Source of the DNA: Dongia_A sp035695765
Lineage (GTDB): Bacteria; Pseudomonadota; Alphaproteobacteria; Dongiales; Dongiaceae
Length of the DNA: 64,000 nt
Assembly (NCBI GenBank): GCA_035695765.1
Contig: DASRRI010000042.1
Coordinates: 20,738-84,737, forward strand
Direction of reading: 5' to 3'
Position 1 is the stretch's first letter; every line of letters begins with the position of its first letter. The notes beneath the pieces are model-generated. The model had not been told where the DNA came from, did no database searches, and saw only the letters and a list, made by a program, of their open reading frames with translations. Of this stretch, positions 34,299-43,445 are shown piece by piece. The position numbers and the translations under genes were made by a program.

Positions 34299-34951
34299 AA
34301 TCCGCTCAGGGATTCGGCGAGAGCACTTGCGGACAGCTCAGCCGGGAACGAAGCGCGATGTTTCAACGCTTCCGTCAGGTGCCTGCGGTAGAGGTCGCGG
34401 GAAATCTCGATCGCGCCGAAACGTTCCAGGTGCTTGGTGACGAACTGGGTGTCGAGCAGGGCGAAGCTGCCGCGTTTCAGTCGCGCGACCAGATGCACGA
34501 GCGCCACCTTGCTGGCGTCGGTCTCGCGGCTGAACATGCTTTCACCGAAGAACGCGCCGCCCAGCGCGACGCCATAGAGACCGCCCACCAGTTCGCCATC
34601 CAGCCAGGTCTCGACCGAGTGGGCATAGCCCATGACGTGCAGCTTGCGGCACAGATCGAAGATCGTGTCGTTGATCCAGGTCTGCCGGCGGCCGGGCGCC
34701 GGCTCGGCGCAGCCTGCCACGATATCCTCGAACGCGCGATCGGCGGTCACCTGGAACGGGCCTTTGAGGACGGTCTTTTTGAGGCTGCGCGGAACGTGGA
34801 AGTCCTCGAGCGGCAGGATGCCCCGCGCATCGGGATCGATCCAATAGAGATGCGGATCGTGGCGTGATTCCGCCATGGGGAAAATCCCGATGGCGTAGGC
34901 CCGGAGCAGCATCTCCGGGGTGATGCGGGGCGAACCAGCGCGATTCGACAT
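34295..34951 (-). CDS. aat: Leucyl/phenylalanyl-tRNA--protein transferase
   Basis: A 218-residue enzyme of the N-degron pathway that attaches Leu or Phe to proteins starting with Arg or Lys, marking them for ClpAP. It shows the family blocks LLRAYAIGIFPMAE, then W-I-D-P and RGILPLEDFHVPRSLKK, GYAHSVETWLDGELVGGLYG, FGESMFSRETDASK and LLDTQFVTKHLERFGA. GGAGG lies 4 nt before the ATG. It converges on the DUF2155 gene with overlapping stops. Confidence 0.96.
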   Translation of the reverse strand: MSNRAGSPRITPEMLLRAYAIGIFPMAESRHDPHLYWIDPDARGILPLEDFHVPRSLKKTVLKGPFQVTADRAFEDIVAGCAEPAPGRRQTWINDTIFDLCRKLHVMGYAHSVETWLDGELVGGLYGVALGGAFFGESMFSRETDASKVALVHLVARLKRGSFALLDTQFVTKHLERFGAIEISRDLYRRHLTEALKHRASFPAELSASALAESLSGF

Positions 34952-35036
34952 GGCGCCTCCTCCAACAACGCAAGCCTAACGCAAATAGCGGCCGTGGCAT
35001 AGTCGCCGCGAGCGCGTGAGCAGCCGGGAGGGAATT

Positions 35037-35564
35037 ATGCCGCCAGTCCAGGTGCGAATGATGGCAGCGTATGGATCGTGGATGAACGGACGCATGCTGG
35101 ATCTCTGCGGGCGGCTTACCGATGCGGAGCGCAAGCGCGATCTTGGGGCCTACTTCAAATCGATTCACGGCACCTTCGATCATCTCATCTACGGTGACGT
35201 CGCCTGGATGGGCCGGTTCACGGGCAGCCCGATGCCGGCCAAGCGGATCGGCACGATCGTGCACGAGGCTTGGGAGGAACTGGCAGCCGCGCGCCGCGTC
35301 ATGGACCAGCGCATGGAGGATTGGGCGGCCAATGTGACGGAAGATTGGCTCGCCGAGACCATGTCCTACGTCAGCGTGAATGACCGCAAGACGCGGATCC
35401 TGCCGCGCTGGGTGCTGGTGACGCACATGTTCAATCACGGCACCCACCATCGCGGCCAGTTGAGCACCTTAATGAAGCAATTGGGCATCGAGCCCGGTGT
35501 GACGGATTTGCCATGGTTGCCGGCGCTCTATGACGGCACGGTCCTCAGCGCGACGGAAATGTGA
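35037..35564 (+). CDS. DinB-family protein
   Basis: A 175-residue four-helix-bundle protein. The three metal-binding His of the DinB/YfiT fold are visible as H in IHGTFDHLIYGD and two in HMFNHGTHHRGQ. These enzymes are often thiol transferases (mycothiol/bacillithiol S-transferase-like) or of unknown activity. GGGAGGGAATT precedes the ATG at 35037. It stands between aat (divergent) and a small secreted-protein gene. Confidence 0.87.
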   Translation: MPPVQVRMMAAYGSWMNGRMLDLCGRLTDAERKRDLGAYFKSIHGTFDHLIYGDVAWMGRFTGSPMPAKRIGTIVHEAWEELAAARRVMDQRMEDWAANVTEDWLAETMSYVSVNDRKTRILPRWVLVTHMFNHGTHHRGQLSTLMKQLGIEPGVTDLPWLPALYDGTVLSATEM

Positions 35565-35636
35565 TCGGTCGGGGTCTTTACATTCCCGGCCGAGGGCGCA
35601 GGATGGCCTCGCCTTTCACAGCGAAAGGAGGTGTCC

Positions 35637-35864
35637 ATGAAAAATGTATCAAGGCTGGCGCTGGGGCTCGCGGCCGTTCTGGTTGCGGCTCCGGCGTTTG
35701 CCGAATGCCCCAGCCATTCCAGCGTAACGGCGCAGTCTCAGAGCACGCCGGCGCCAGTGGCCCAATCGACACCCGCGCCTTCGTCAGCGGCTCCGGCCGC
35801 CGACCAGACTGTGATCCTGACGCAGAATCAGACGCAGCCGACGAAAGTTCCCCCGCAGAAATGA
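35637..35864 (+). CDS. Small secreted Pro/Thr/Gln/Ala-rich protein
   Basis: A 75-residue protein with a clear Sec signal (NVSRLALGLAAVLVAAPAFA) followed by a low-complexity tail of about 50 residues rich in Ser, Thr, Pro, Ala and Gln with a single Cys (ECPSHSS). AAAGGAGG lies 5 nt before the ATG at 35637, one of the strongest ribosome sites in the window. A strong terminator follows directly, so it is a stand-alone, probably well-expressed gene. No family recognised. Confidence 0.7.
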   Translation: MKNVSRLALGLAAVLVAAPAFAECPSHSSVTAQSQSTPAPVAQSTPAPSSAAPAADQTVILTQNQTQPTKVPPQK

Positions 35865-35889
35865 TGGTTGCGCAGGCGTGTCGTTTTCC

Positions 35890-35919
35890 GAGCGCCGGCA
35901 TCGCCGGCGCTCTTGTTGT
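35890..35919 (+). terminator. Rho-independent terminator
   Basis: A perfect 10-bp stem GAGCGCCGGC/GCCGGCGCTC (35890-35899 with 35903-35912) with a 3-nt loop is followed by TTGTTGT. It ends the small secreted-protein gene and lies 18 bp before the convergent accC stop. Confidence 0.8.
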
Positions 35920-35930
35920 CTGGCGACCCT

Positions 35931-37277
35931 CTAGGCCTGCTGTTCCGCGACGAACTTTTCCAGCCAGCGGATATCGTAGCTGCCGTTCAGGAAATCTGCG
36001 GCGCCGATGATGCGGCGGTGGACCGGCACCGAGGTGTGGATCCCGTTGATCACCATCTCTTCCAGGGCACGGCGCAGGCGCATCATGCATTCGTTGCGGC
36101 TGCGGCCGTGGACGATCAGCTTGGCGATCAGGCTGTCATAGTGCGGCGGCACGCGATAACCGCCATAGAGCGCTGAATCGACGCGCACGCCAAGGCCGCC
36201 CGGCGCATGAAACTCCGTGACCTTGCCCGGCGAGGGCGTGAAAGTCTCCGGGTTCTCCGCATTGATGCGGCATTCTATGGCATGGCCGTTGAAGGAGATG
36301 TCGGACTGGGTCATGCCGAGCGGCGCGCCGGAGGCAACGCGGATCTGCTCGCGCACCAGATCGATGCCGGTGATCATCTCGGTCACCGGATGCTCGACCT
36401 GCAAGCGTGTGTTCATCTCGATGAAATAGAATTCGCCATCCTGGAACAGGAACTCGATGGTGCCGACCGAGCGGTATCCCATCTTGCGCATGGCGCTGGT
36501 CGCGACCTCGCCGATCTCGGCGCGCTGCTTTGCATTGAGCGCGGGCGAGGGGGCTTCTTCAACCAACTTCTGATGCCGGCGCTGCAAGGAGCAATCGCGT
36601 TCGCCGAGATGCACGACATTGCCGTGATTGTCGGCGAGGATCTGGATCTCGATATGGCGCGGGTGGGAGAGATACTTCTCCATGTAGACCGCGTCGTTGC
36701 CGAACGACTTCATCGCTTCGCTGCGTGCCATCGACCAGGCCTGCGAAAGCTCGCTCTCGTCGTTGGCGACGCGCATGCCCTTGCCGCCGCCGCCGGCCGC
36801 GGCCTTGATCAGGACCGGATAGCCGATCTTCTTGCCCCAGCGCCTGGCATCGGCCTCATCTTTCACCTCGCCCTCGGAGCCGGGAACAACCGGAATGCCG
36901 AAGCGGGTCGCGGCGTCCTTCGCCTGTACCTTGTCGCCCATCAGGGACAGGTGGTCCGGGGCAGGGCCGATGAAAGTGAAGCCGTGCTCCTCCACCATCG
37001 CGGCGAAGCGCGCATTCTCCGACAGGAATCCGATGCCGGGATGGATCGCATCGGCGCCGGTGATGGTGGCTGCCGAGATGATGGCCGGCATATTGAGATA
37101 GGAATCGCGCGACGGCGCCGGGCCGATGCAGACACTCTCGTCGGCCAGGCGCACATGCATGGCGTCGGCATCGGCAACGGAATGGACCGCGACCGTGCGG
37201 ATGCCCATTTCGCGGCAGGCGCGATGGATGCGCAGCGCGATCTCTCCACGATTGGCGATGAGGATCTTTTCGAACAT
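35931..37277 (-). CDS. accC: Acetyl-CoA carboxylase biotin carboxylase subunit
   Basis: A 448-residue biotin carboxylase that carboxylates the biotin on AccB with ATP and bicarbonate in the first step of fatty-acid synthesis. It shows MFEKILIANRGEIALRI, the ATP-grasp Gly-rich loop KAAAGGGGKGMRV, ERDCSLQRRHQKLVEE and FIEMNTRLQVEHPVTE. Length matches the family. It lies 15 bp after accB in the aroQ-accB-accC operon. Confidence 0.97.
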   Translation of the reverse strand: MFEKILIANRGEIALRIHRACREMGIRTVAVHSVADADAMHVRLADESVCIGPAPSRDSYLNMPAIISAATITGADAIHPGIGFLSENARFAAMVEEHGFTFIGPAPDHLSLMGDKVQAKDAATRFGIPVVPGSEGEVKDEADARRWGKKIGYPVLIKAAAGGGGKGMRVANDESELSQAWSMARSEAMKSFGNDAVYMEKYLSHPRHIEIQILADNHGNVVHLGERDCSLQRRHQKLVEEAPSPALNAKQRAEIGEVATSAMRKMGYRSVGTIEFLFQDGEFYFIEMNTRLQVEHPVTEMITGIDLVREQIRVASGAPLGMTQSDISFNGHAIECRINAENPETFTPSPGKVTEFHAPGGLGVRVDSALYGGYRVPPHYDSLIAKLIVHGRSRNECMMRLRRALEEMVINGIHTSVPVHRRIIGAADFLNGSYDIRWLEKFVAEQQA

Positions 37278-37292
37278 TGCCTGATGCCGGCC

Positions 37293-37739
37293 CTAGGCGA
37301 TGACCATCAGCGGCTCGCCGAACTCCACCGGCTGACCGTCCTGGACCAGGATCTGGGTAATGGTGCCAGCGTGCGGCGCCGGGATCGGGTTCATCACCTT
37401 CATGGCTTCGATGATGAGGATCGTCTGGCCTTTCGCGACGCGATCGCCGACCTTCACGAAGCTGGCGGCATTCGGCTCCGGCGACAGGTAGGCAGTGCCG
37501 ACCATTGGCGAGGAGACAGAACCGGCGGCCGGCCCATCCGCAGCGGTGGGCGCCGGCGTCAGGGCGGCGGCCGCTGGAATGACCGCCGGAGCGGCCGCCG
37601 CGACAACGGTGCCGGTCGCGCCGGAATTGACACGGATGCGCGCGTCATCGGTCTCATATTCAATCTCGGTGAGGCCGGTCTCCTTCAGGAGCTTGGCCAA
37701 TTTGCGGATCAGGGCCTCATCGATATCGAACTTGGTCAT
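37293..37739 (-). CDS. accB: Acetyl-CoA carboxylase biotin carboxyl carrier protein
   Basis: A 148-residue carrier. The C-terminal biotinyl domain has EAMKVMN (111-117) with the biotinylated Lys114. The N-terminal helical part is followed by an Ala/Pro-rich linker (about 43-75). The ATG at 37739 overlaps the aroQ stop (ATGA), so it is coupled to aroQ. It partners the AccC encoded next. Confidence 0.97.
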   Translation of the reverse strand: MTKFDIDEALIRKLAKLLKETGLTEIEYETDDARIRVNSGATGTVVAAAAPAVIPAAAALTPAPTAADGPAAGSVSSPMVGTAYLSPEPNAASFVKVGDRVAKGQTILIIEAMKVMNPIPAPHAGTITQILVQDGQPVEFGEPLMVIA

Positions 37740-38194
37740 GCGCGATCTCTCTTGTTGATCAGCTCCGCCATTGCCTCCAGCGCCAATCCATAACCGTGCG
37801 CGCCAAGCCCGCAAATGACTCCGGTGGCAGCCTGGCTGGTATAGGTGTGATGGCGGAAAGCCTCGCGGCGGTGGATGTTGGACAAATGCAGTTCGATCAC
37901 AGGTTTGTCGGCCATGCGCAGGGCATCCAACAAGGCGATCGAGGTGTGGCCGTAGGCGCCGGGATTGAGGACGATGCCTGTCGCGCTCGTGCGCGCTTCC
38001 TGGACCCAGGTGACAAGCTCGCCCTCCAGGTTCGACTGCCGGAAATCGATGGCAAGGCCGAGCCCCTTGGCCCGCCGCGCACACATCCGTTCGATGTCGC
38101 CGAGCGTGTCCGTGCCATAGATCGCGGTTTCCCGCACCCCCAGCATGTTGAGGTTTGGGCCGTTCAGAATCAATATCTTAGGCGATTTTGCCAA
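37736..38194 (-). CDS. aroQ: 3-dehydroquinate dehydratase, type II
   Basis: A 152-residue shikimate-pathway enzyme that dehydrates 3-dehydroquinate. It has ILILNGPNLNMLGVRE, the catalytic Tyr26, RQSNLEGELV, LNPGAYGHTS (His83) and ELHLSNIHRREAFRHH (His103, Arg114). The TTG at 38194 is the best start: GGGGGAAGGG lies just upstream and it gives the usual length. No ATG is in place. It is the first gene of the aroQ-accB-accC operon. Confidence 0.95.
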   Translation of the reverse strand: MAKSPKILILNGPNLNMLGVRETAIYGTDTLGDIERMCARRAKGLGLAIDFRQSNLEGELVTWVQEARTSATGIVLNPGAYGHTSIALLDALRMADKPVIELHLSNIHRREAFRHHTYTSQAATGVICGLGAHGYGLALEAMAELINKRDRA

Positions 38195-38356
38195 GACCCT
38201 TCCCCCGCCGATTCGAGCGTCCCGGTCCTTATAGCGGCGGCGACTAGCGGGCGCAACGTGGGCCGGCCAGCCGCACATCGCCCTTCTGGAGAAGGGAACA
38301 GCGGGGCCGCGGGCTGGTTCGAACCTATGGTTTCACCTTCAAGGCTGGAGTCGGCG

Positions 38357-38770
38357 ATGAGCTATCATGTCGGGCGCCTGTTCGATCACGTCCACCTCAA
38401 GGTGAAGGATCTCGCGGCCAGCCGCCGGTTCTATGATGCGGTGCTGGGCTCCCTCGGCCTGCCGGCAACCCAGGACTTTGGCGAGTATGCGGAGGCGGAC
38501 GAGCTCTGCCTCAGCAAGGGCACACCGCTGACCGGCGGCTTGCATCTCGCGTTCCAGGCAGCGGACCGGCAGGCGGTGCAGCGATTCCACACGGCGGCGC
38601 TGGCGGCCGGAGGGCGCGACAATGGCGCGCCGGGCGAGCGGCATTACCATCCGGGATATTATGGAGCCTTCGCCCTCGATCCCGACGGCAACAACATCGA
38701 GGCGGTCTTTCACGGGCCGATCGAGCGCTCCGCGCCGTCGGTCGTCATCACGCGCGTCACGGAAAAGTAG
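38357..38770 (+). CDS. VOC (glyoxalase/dioxygenase) family protein
   Basis: A 137-residue single VOC domain: FDHVHLKVKDLAASRRFYD at the start, LHLAFQAADR in the middle and GAFALDPDGNNIEAVFHG at the end, with His and Glu positioned as in metal-binding members. GGAG upstream and the ATG at 38357 fit. It lies between aroQ (divergent) and a convergent Lrp regulator gene. The substrate is unknown. Confidence 0.85.
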   Translation: MSYHVGRLFDHVHLKVKDLAASRRFYDAVLGSLGLPATQDFGEYAEADELCLSKGTPLTGGLHLAFQAADRQAVQRFHTAALAAGGRDNGAPGERHYHPGYYGAFALDPDGNNIEAVFHGPIERSAPSVVITRVTEK

Positions 38771-38779
38771 CCGCGGCGA

Positions 38780-39283
38780 TCAGCTCTTGAGCGGCAGGGC
38801 CGGCGTGTCCTTGTGCGAGGTCAGCGTGATGACGGTCTGCGTGCGGACCACGCCGGTCACGGCCTTCAGCCGGTGGGTCAAGAGCGCTTCGAACGTGGCG
38901 GTGTTACGCATCCGGACCTTCAAGAGGAAATTCCAGTCGGCTGCGATGTGGTGGCACTCCTGCACCTCCGGCAGCTGGCTCACCAGCTCCAGGAACGCGG
39001 GAGAATTTTCCGGCCGGTCGATCAGCACGTAGACGAATGCGAGCAGGTCGAGCCCCAGCGCGCTCGGCGACAGGCGCGCATTCCAGCCCGAGATCACGCC
39101 GCGCTGCACCAGCTTGCGGATACGCTCATTGACCGAGGAAACGGCGAGCCCAACCATCCGTCCCAGCTCAGCATGGGAGAGATGGCCGTGCTGCTGCAGT
39201 GCTTCGAGAATTGTCCGGTCGATATCGTCAAGCGGTTGGCTGGACACCAACGTCGCATCTGTTCCGCGCACACGAACCCCCAA
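38780..39283 (-). CDS. Lrp/AsnC-family transcriptional regulator
   Basis: An up to 167-residue regulator with an N-terminal helix-turn-helix (LDDIDRTILEALQQHGHLSH, then LAVSSVNERIRKLVQRGVI) and a C-terminal RAM/AsnC ligand domain (LPEVQECHHIAADWNFLLKV). The start is uncertain: TTG 39283 opens the frame without a ribosome site, and the conserved part begins about 16 residues later. It lies 9 bp from the convergent VOC gene. Targets unknown. Confidence 0.87.
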   Translation of the reverse strand: MGVRVRGTDATLVSSQPLDDIDRTILEALQQHGHLSHAELGRMVGLAVSSVNERIRKLVQRGVISGWNARLSPSALGLDLLAFVYVLIDRPENSPAFLELVSQLPEVQECHHIAADWNFLLKVRMRNTATFEALLTHRLKAVTGVVRTQTVITLTSHKDTPALPLKS

Positions 39284-39454
39284 GCAAGTCAGCCCCCGAC
39301 CGCGCCTGCCTGCCTACGCGACTCCCCGCCTGGAATCTGTAGCCTCAATCACGAATCCGTCCGTGGATTCGCGGCAGTTGAACCGACTATGGGTGTCTAC
39401 AGCGCGCCGCGGAAGGTCCTTTGCTGCGACATTCACATCAAAGCGCTGATGGTG

Positions 39455-40210
39455 CTAACCGGCCTGTGCGCGGGCCGCCGAGACCAGCTTCTTCATGTCG
39501 TCGAGCGAGACGGCGCCGGGCACCAACTGCTTGCCGAACAGGAAACCGGGCGTTCCGGTAATGCCGAGCGTGGCGGCCAGGGAATCGTTCGCCTGCAACT
39601 GGCCGAGGATTGCGGGGTCCTGCATGTCGGCCGACAGCCTGGTCGCGTCGGCGCCGACGGACGCCGCGAGCTCGAGCAGAGCGGCTTCCTCGAACGAGCC
39701 TTTGTGCGCCATGAAGGCTGTATGTACCTGCTCGTATTTGCCCTGGCGCTGCGCGGCCAGCGCGATCTTCGCGGCGACCACGGATTCAGGACCAAGGATC
39801 GGGAATTCCTTGTACACGAGCCGTACGTTCGGATCGGCTTTCAGCAACTCTGTCAGCGAGTCAGCCACCCGCTTGCAATAGGGGCAGCGATAGTCGAAGA
39901 ACTCGACCACCGTGACGTCGCCTTGCAGATTGCCGGCCACGGGATCGGCCGGATTGTTGAATATCTGGTCCTGCTTCTGCTCCAGCGCCTGATGTGCGTC
40001 GGCCTGCTGCTGCTTTTGGGCATTCGCCTGCGCCAGCTTGAGGGAAGCCAGCACTTCGTCAGGGTGAGCCTTGAGATATTGCGAGATCTGCTGATCGATG
40101 GTGGCGGAGGCCGGCACTTCGGCAGCATCGCGGGCCACCGCGAACTCCTTGAAGGCGTAACCGCCAGCGGCGGCGAGCAGCAGGGCCAAAGCGATCAGGA
40201 TCGCGCGCAT
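39455..40210 (-). CDS. DsbA/Com1-family periplasmic thiol oxidoreductase
   Basis: A 251-residue protein with an N-terminal membrane/signal helix, a helical Gln/Ala-rich segment (about 55-85) and a thioredoxin-fold DsbA domain. The active site is CPYC (109-112) in FFDYRCPYCKRV, and the cis-Pro loop is GITGTPGFLFG. The extra N-terminal region fits the Com1/ScsC-like group. It probably oxidises or isomerises disulfides in the periplasm. It is downstream of an M48 protease gene on the same strand, 82 bp away. Confidence 0.9.
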   Translation of the reverse strand: MRAILIALALLLAAAGGYAFKEFAVARDAAEVPASATIDQQISQYLKAHPDEVLASLKLAQANAQKQQQADAHQALEQKQDQIFNNPADPVAGNLQGDVTVVEFFDYRCPYCKRVADSLTELLKADPNVRLVYKEFPILGPESVVAAKIALAAQRQGKYEQVHTAFMAHKGSFEEAALLELAASVGADATRLSADMQDPAILGQLQANDSLAATLGITGTPGFLFGKQLVPGAVSLDDMKKLVSAARAQAG

Positions 40211-40292
40211 AGAGACAATCTTTCAGCAAATGTGTTGCGGCTGACAGCATAGCGGCACGCACCGGGGTCGCGCCACCGGCATCACGAACTTG

Positions 40293-41693
40293 TCAATCGT
40301 CGTCTTCGCTCTGGTCGGCCGCGAACTGGATGTCCTGTGCCTTGAGGTAGCCGGGAGAGCCTTCCTTGAGCCCCTTCATGGCGCGGTCGGCGAAGGCCTT
40401 GGCTTCCTTGTTCTTGCCGCGATTGAGGAATTCCTCCGCCTGGGCCAAGGTCGCCATCGGCTCATCGCCGGCCTTTCCATAGGCGATCGCCAGCAGGTGG
40501 AAGGCACGGGCATTCCTCGGCTCCACCCGCACGACTTCGTTGAGATTGGCCGTCGCCGAATCCAGGAGCGCCGGATCCTCCAGGCCCACCTGCGTTTCCG
40601 CCAGTTCCATCCGGATCAGCGGCTCTTGCGGAGCCAGATCCAGGGCCTGCTGATAGAGCGGCAGCGCGTCGGCAAGGCGGCCGCGGTCGTAGAGGATCTG
40701 CGCCTTCTGCTCGATGAAGAAGGGGTCATTCGGTGCCTCCTTGAGCAGGCTGTCCATGGAGGCAAGTGCCTCCTCGGTGCGCGAGACACGGAAATAAGCG
40801 ATGGCGCGGGCGTAACGCGCAGGCACGCTCTGATCCTTTTCCGGATACATCGTCATCACGCGGCCGAGCGGCTCCAGATAGCCATTGAGTTTCGCGAGCA
40901 TTCGCTGATGACGCGTCATCAACTCCGGTGAATCGGTGCGATCGGCATAGGGTGATTGCCGCAGTGCCGCTTCGGCAGCGTCGATACGCGTGGACGTCAA
41001 CGGGTGCGTGCGCAAGTAGGGATTTTGATTGATCGAGGATAGTGCCTCCTGGCTCCACAGCATCCTGAAGAAATCGACCATGCCTTTCGGCGATTGCTGG
41101 GTAGCGTTCAGCAGCCGGAAAGCAGCTTGATCAGCGGAGCCCTCCTGAGCCTGCGAATATTGCAGCAGGTTGCGCTGCGCGATGCTCTGGCCAAGGGTCG
41201 CGGCCCCAATGCCAGCCCCGCCATTGCCGCTCGCCACTCCCACGGCCACTCCGGCCAGGATTCCGATGATGGATTCGATCGTGGCATTCTCGAGCTCTTC
41301 CTTGCGGCGCGCGAGATGGCCGCCCTGGATGTGGCCGGTCTCGTGGGCGATCACCCCGATCAGCTGGTTTGGAGTCTTGGCCTGGGTCAACAAGCCGGTA
41401 TGGATGAAGATCTGCATGCCGTTGGAAACGAAGGCATTGATCTCCTTGCTCTCGATAATATGGACCTGGACCGCCGAGGTATCGAGCCCTGCCGCCGCGA
41501 AGATGGGGTCGGCATAAGCCCGCAGGGTCGCTTCGATCTCCGCATCGCGGATCAGGCTGGGGCCGCGTGACTGTGCCGCCGCGTCCGCCACCGGCGCCAA
41601 GGCCAGCGCCGCGGCCAGCGCAAGGCTCACCGCGCAACGCGCCGGCCTGCGCAGGGTCTGCAGGGATCGGCCAGCCCGGTTGATCACATCCAT
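40293..41693 (-). CDS. Periplasmic M48 zinc metalloprotease with TPR repeats (BepA-like)
   Basis: A 466-residue protein with a signal peptide (about 1-40), the zinc motif HETGH (117-121) and the distant EGSADQAAFRLL glutamate helix. The C-terminal half holds TPR-like repeats (SMDSLLKEAPNDPFFIEQKA, ALPLYQQALDLAPQEPLIRM). This architecture is that of BepA/YfgC, which monitors LptD and other outer-membrane assembly. GAAGGA precedes the ATG. A DsbA-like gene follows, which fits a shared envelope-folding role. Confidence 0.92.
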   Translation of the reverse strand: MDVINRAGRSLQTLRRPARCAVSLALAAALALAPVADAAAQSRGPSLIRDAEIEATLRAYADPIFAAAGLDTSAVQVHIIESKEINAFVSNGMQIFIHTGLLTQAKTPNQLIGVIAHETGHIQGGHLARRKEELENATIESIIGILAGVAVGVASGNGGAGIGAATLGQSIAQRNLLQYSQAQEGSADQAAFRLLNATQQSPKGMVDFFRMLWSQEALSSINQNPYLRTHPLTSTRIDAAEAALRQSPYADRTDSPELMTRHQRMLAKLNGYLEPLGRVMTMYPEKDQSVPARYARAIAYFRVSRTEEALASMDSLLKEAPNDPFFIEQKAQILYDRGRLADALPLYQQALDLAPQEPLIRMELAETQVGLEDPALLDSATANLNEVVRVEPRNARAFHLLAIAYGKAGDEPMATLAQAEEFLNRGKNKEAKAFADRAMKGLKEGSPGYLKAQDIQFAADQSEDDD

Positions 41694-41754
41694 AGTCCTT
41701 CTTATGCTCGCGGCCGAATCGTTAAAACCACCAAACTCCAGCGGGGTTCCTCAT

Positions 41755-43440
41755 ATGTCCGTGCGGCATCATATCGGCAAGAGCCTATCGGGCAAGGCTG
41801 TCCGACGCCCGGTCCGGGCCGGCCGGCCGGACCATAAGATCTTTGGATTCCAGGCATTTACAGCGCTTGGAGCCCTGGCCGGCGTAGCGCTGGTCGTTGC
41901 TGCCTGCACCCGCGGCGGTGCGCAATATGCCGGCGAGCTCTACTCCGTGGACAATTTTTACGGCGGGATTGTGGCTGACGAGCCGCGGGCCGCCTTGGTC
42001 GGGCGCGAGATCCTGAACGCCGGCGGCAACGCGGCGGACGCGGCAGTGGCGGCGTATTTCGTGATGTCGGCGACCATGCCCTCGACGGCAGGTCTCGGCG
42101 GGGGCGGCATATGCGTCATCCACCGCGGCGAAGAGGACAAGATCGCGAGCGAGGTGCTGGATTTCCTGCCGCGGGCGGCAGCGGGTGGCCTGGTCGCGGT
42201 CCCCGCTTCGGCGCGCGGCATGGCAGCGCTGGCGGCGCGCTATGGCACGCTGCCCTGGGCACAGCTGGTGGCGCCTGCGGAGAGCATCGCGCAGACCGGC
42301 GAGGCGACCAGCCGCGCGCTGGCGCATGACGTCGCGCTCGGGGAAAAGAAGCTGCGCGCCGATCCGCAGATGGCCGCCTTGTTCACGCGCGCCGATGGCA
42401 GCATGCTCAATGAAGGCGACAATCTGCGGCAGCCGGAACTGGCCGGGGTGCTGGGCCAGATCCGCGCCAAGGGGCCGAACGAGTTGTACGGCGGTGTGCT
42501 GGGGCAGCAACTGGCCGCCAGCGCGCAGGCAATCGGCGCGCCGTTGACCATCGAGGATCTGCGCGGCTTCCAGGCGAAGTTCTATAAGCCGCTCGAGATC
42601 AAGTGGGGCGACCAGAGTGTCTTTCTGCCGCAACCGCCGGCGTCCGGCGGCGTTGCCGTCGCGCAGATGCTGAAGGCGCTCGACAGTGCCGGCGACAAGA
42701 ATCGTGCCGCTTTCCTGGCCGATGCCAGCATGCGCCTGACCGCCGATCGTGCGCAGTGGATGGATGGGCTGGGCGAGTCAAAACAACCCGCCGATGCGCT
42801 CGTCTCCGACCAGCATGTCGCGCAGGTGATGCAGGGCCATCAATCGGGGCGCGCCACGCCGGCAGCCAGCCTGCCATTTCCAGCGCAGCGCGTGCTTGAG
42901 AATCCGTTCGCGGCCAGCGTGGTCGCGGTCGACAAGGACGGGCTGGGCATCGCCTGCAACTTTACCATGAACGCCTTGTTCGGCGCGGGACGCGTCGCAC
43001 AGGGCACGGGCATCATCCTGTCGCCGGCGCCGTCGGAGAAGGGGTTTGGCTTCTCTTCGCTCGCGCCGCTGATCGTGGCGAACGACAACAATGGCGAGCT
43101 CTATTATCTCTCCGCTGGTTCCGGTGGGATGGCGGGCGTGGTGGCGGAAGCGGACATGCTCTACGCAGTGACGGAGGAACGGATACCGCTGGAAACGGCG
43201 ACACTGCGGCCACGCGTCTATCATGGCGTCGATCCGGATGTCGCTTATTTCGATGTCAGCGGCGATGAGAATCCATCCGGCGCGCTTTCAGCTGCCGGAT
43301 ACCAGACCGAGCAGCGCGAGGCACTCGGGCGGGTGAACGCGATATTCTGCCCGCGCGGCACGCCGACCGATCCGGATTCTTGCCAACTGCGTAACGACTT
43401 CCGCGGCAATGGCCTTGCCACGCTGGTGAGCGGCAAGTAG
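41755..43440 (+). CDS. Gamma-glutamyltransferase-like lipoprotein lacking the catalytic Thr
   Basis: A 561-residue protein. After a basic lead, a hydrophobic helix ends in the lipobox VAAC, so it is probably lipid-anchored in the envelope. The GGT fold is clear: GREILNAGGNAADAAVAAYF, STAGLGGGGICVIH, and FSSLAPLIV near the end. In active family members a TTH[FY]SVVDKDG block supplies the Thr nucleophile that also cuts the chain. Here the aligned stretch is AASVVAVDKDG, with Ala in that place, and GSPGG is SAGSGG. Autoprocessing and transferase activity are therefore doubtful. It is followed 5 bp later by an aminotransferase gene. Confidence 0.85.
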   Translation: MSVRHHIGKSLSGKAVRRPVRAGRPDHKIFGFQAFTALGALAGVALVVAACTRGGAQYAGELYSVDNFYGGIVADEPRAALVGREILNAGGNAADAAVAAYFVMSATMPSTAGLGGGGICVIHRGEEDKIASEVLDFLPRAAAGGLVAVPASARGMAALAARYGTLPWAQLVAPAESIAQTGEATSRALAHDVALGEKKLRADPQMAALFTRADGSMLNEGDNLRQPELAGVLGQIRAKGPNELYGGVLGQQLAASAQAIGAPLTIEDLRGFQAKFYKPLEIKWGDQSVFLPQPPASGGVAVAQMLKALDSAGDKNRAAFLADASMRLTADRAQWMDGLGESKQPADALVSDQHVAQVMQGHQSGRATPAASLPFPAQRVLENPFAASVVAVDKDGLGIACNFTMNALFGAGRVAQGTGIILSPAPSEKGFGFSSLAPLIVANDNNGELYYLSAGSGGMAGVVAEADMLYAVTEERIPLETATLRPRVYHGVDPDVAYFDVSGDENPSGALSAAGYQTEQREALGRVNAIFCPRGTPTDPDSCQLRNDFRGNGLATLVSGK

Positions 43441-43445
43441 ACGCG

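Noticed and set aside
36207..37793. A 528-codon plus-strand frame opposite accC and accB
   Set aside because: Shadow frame; the minus strand carries unmistakable accC and accB.
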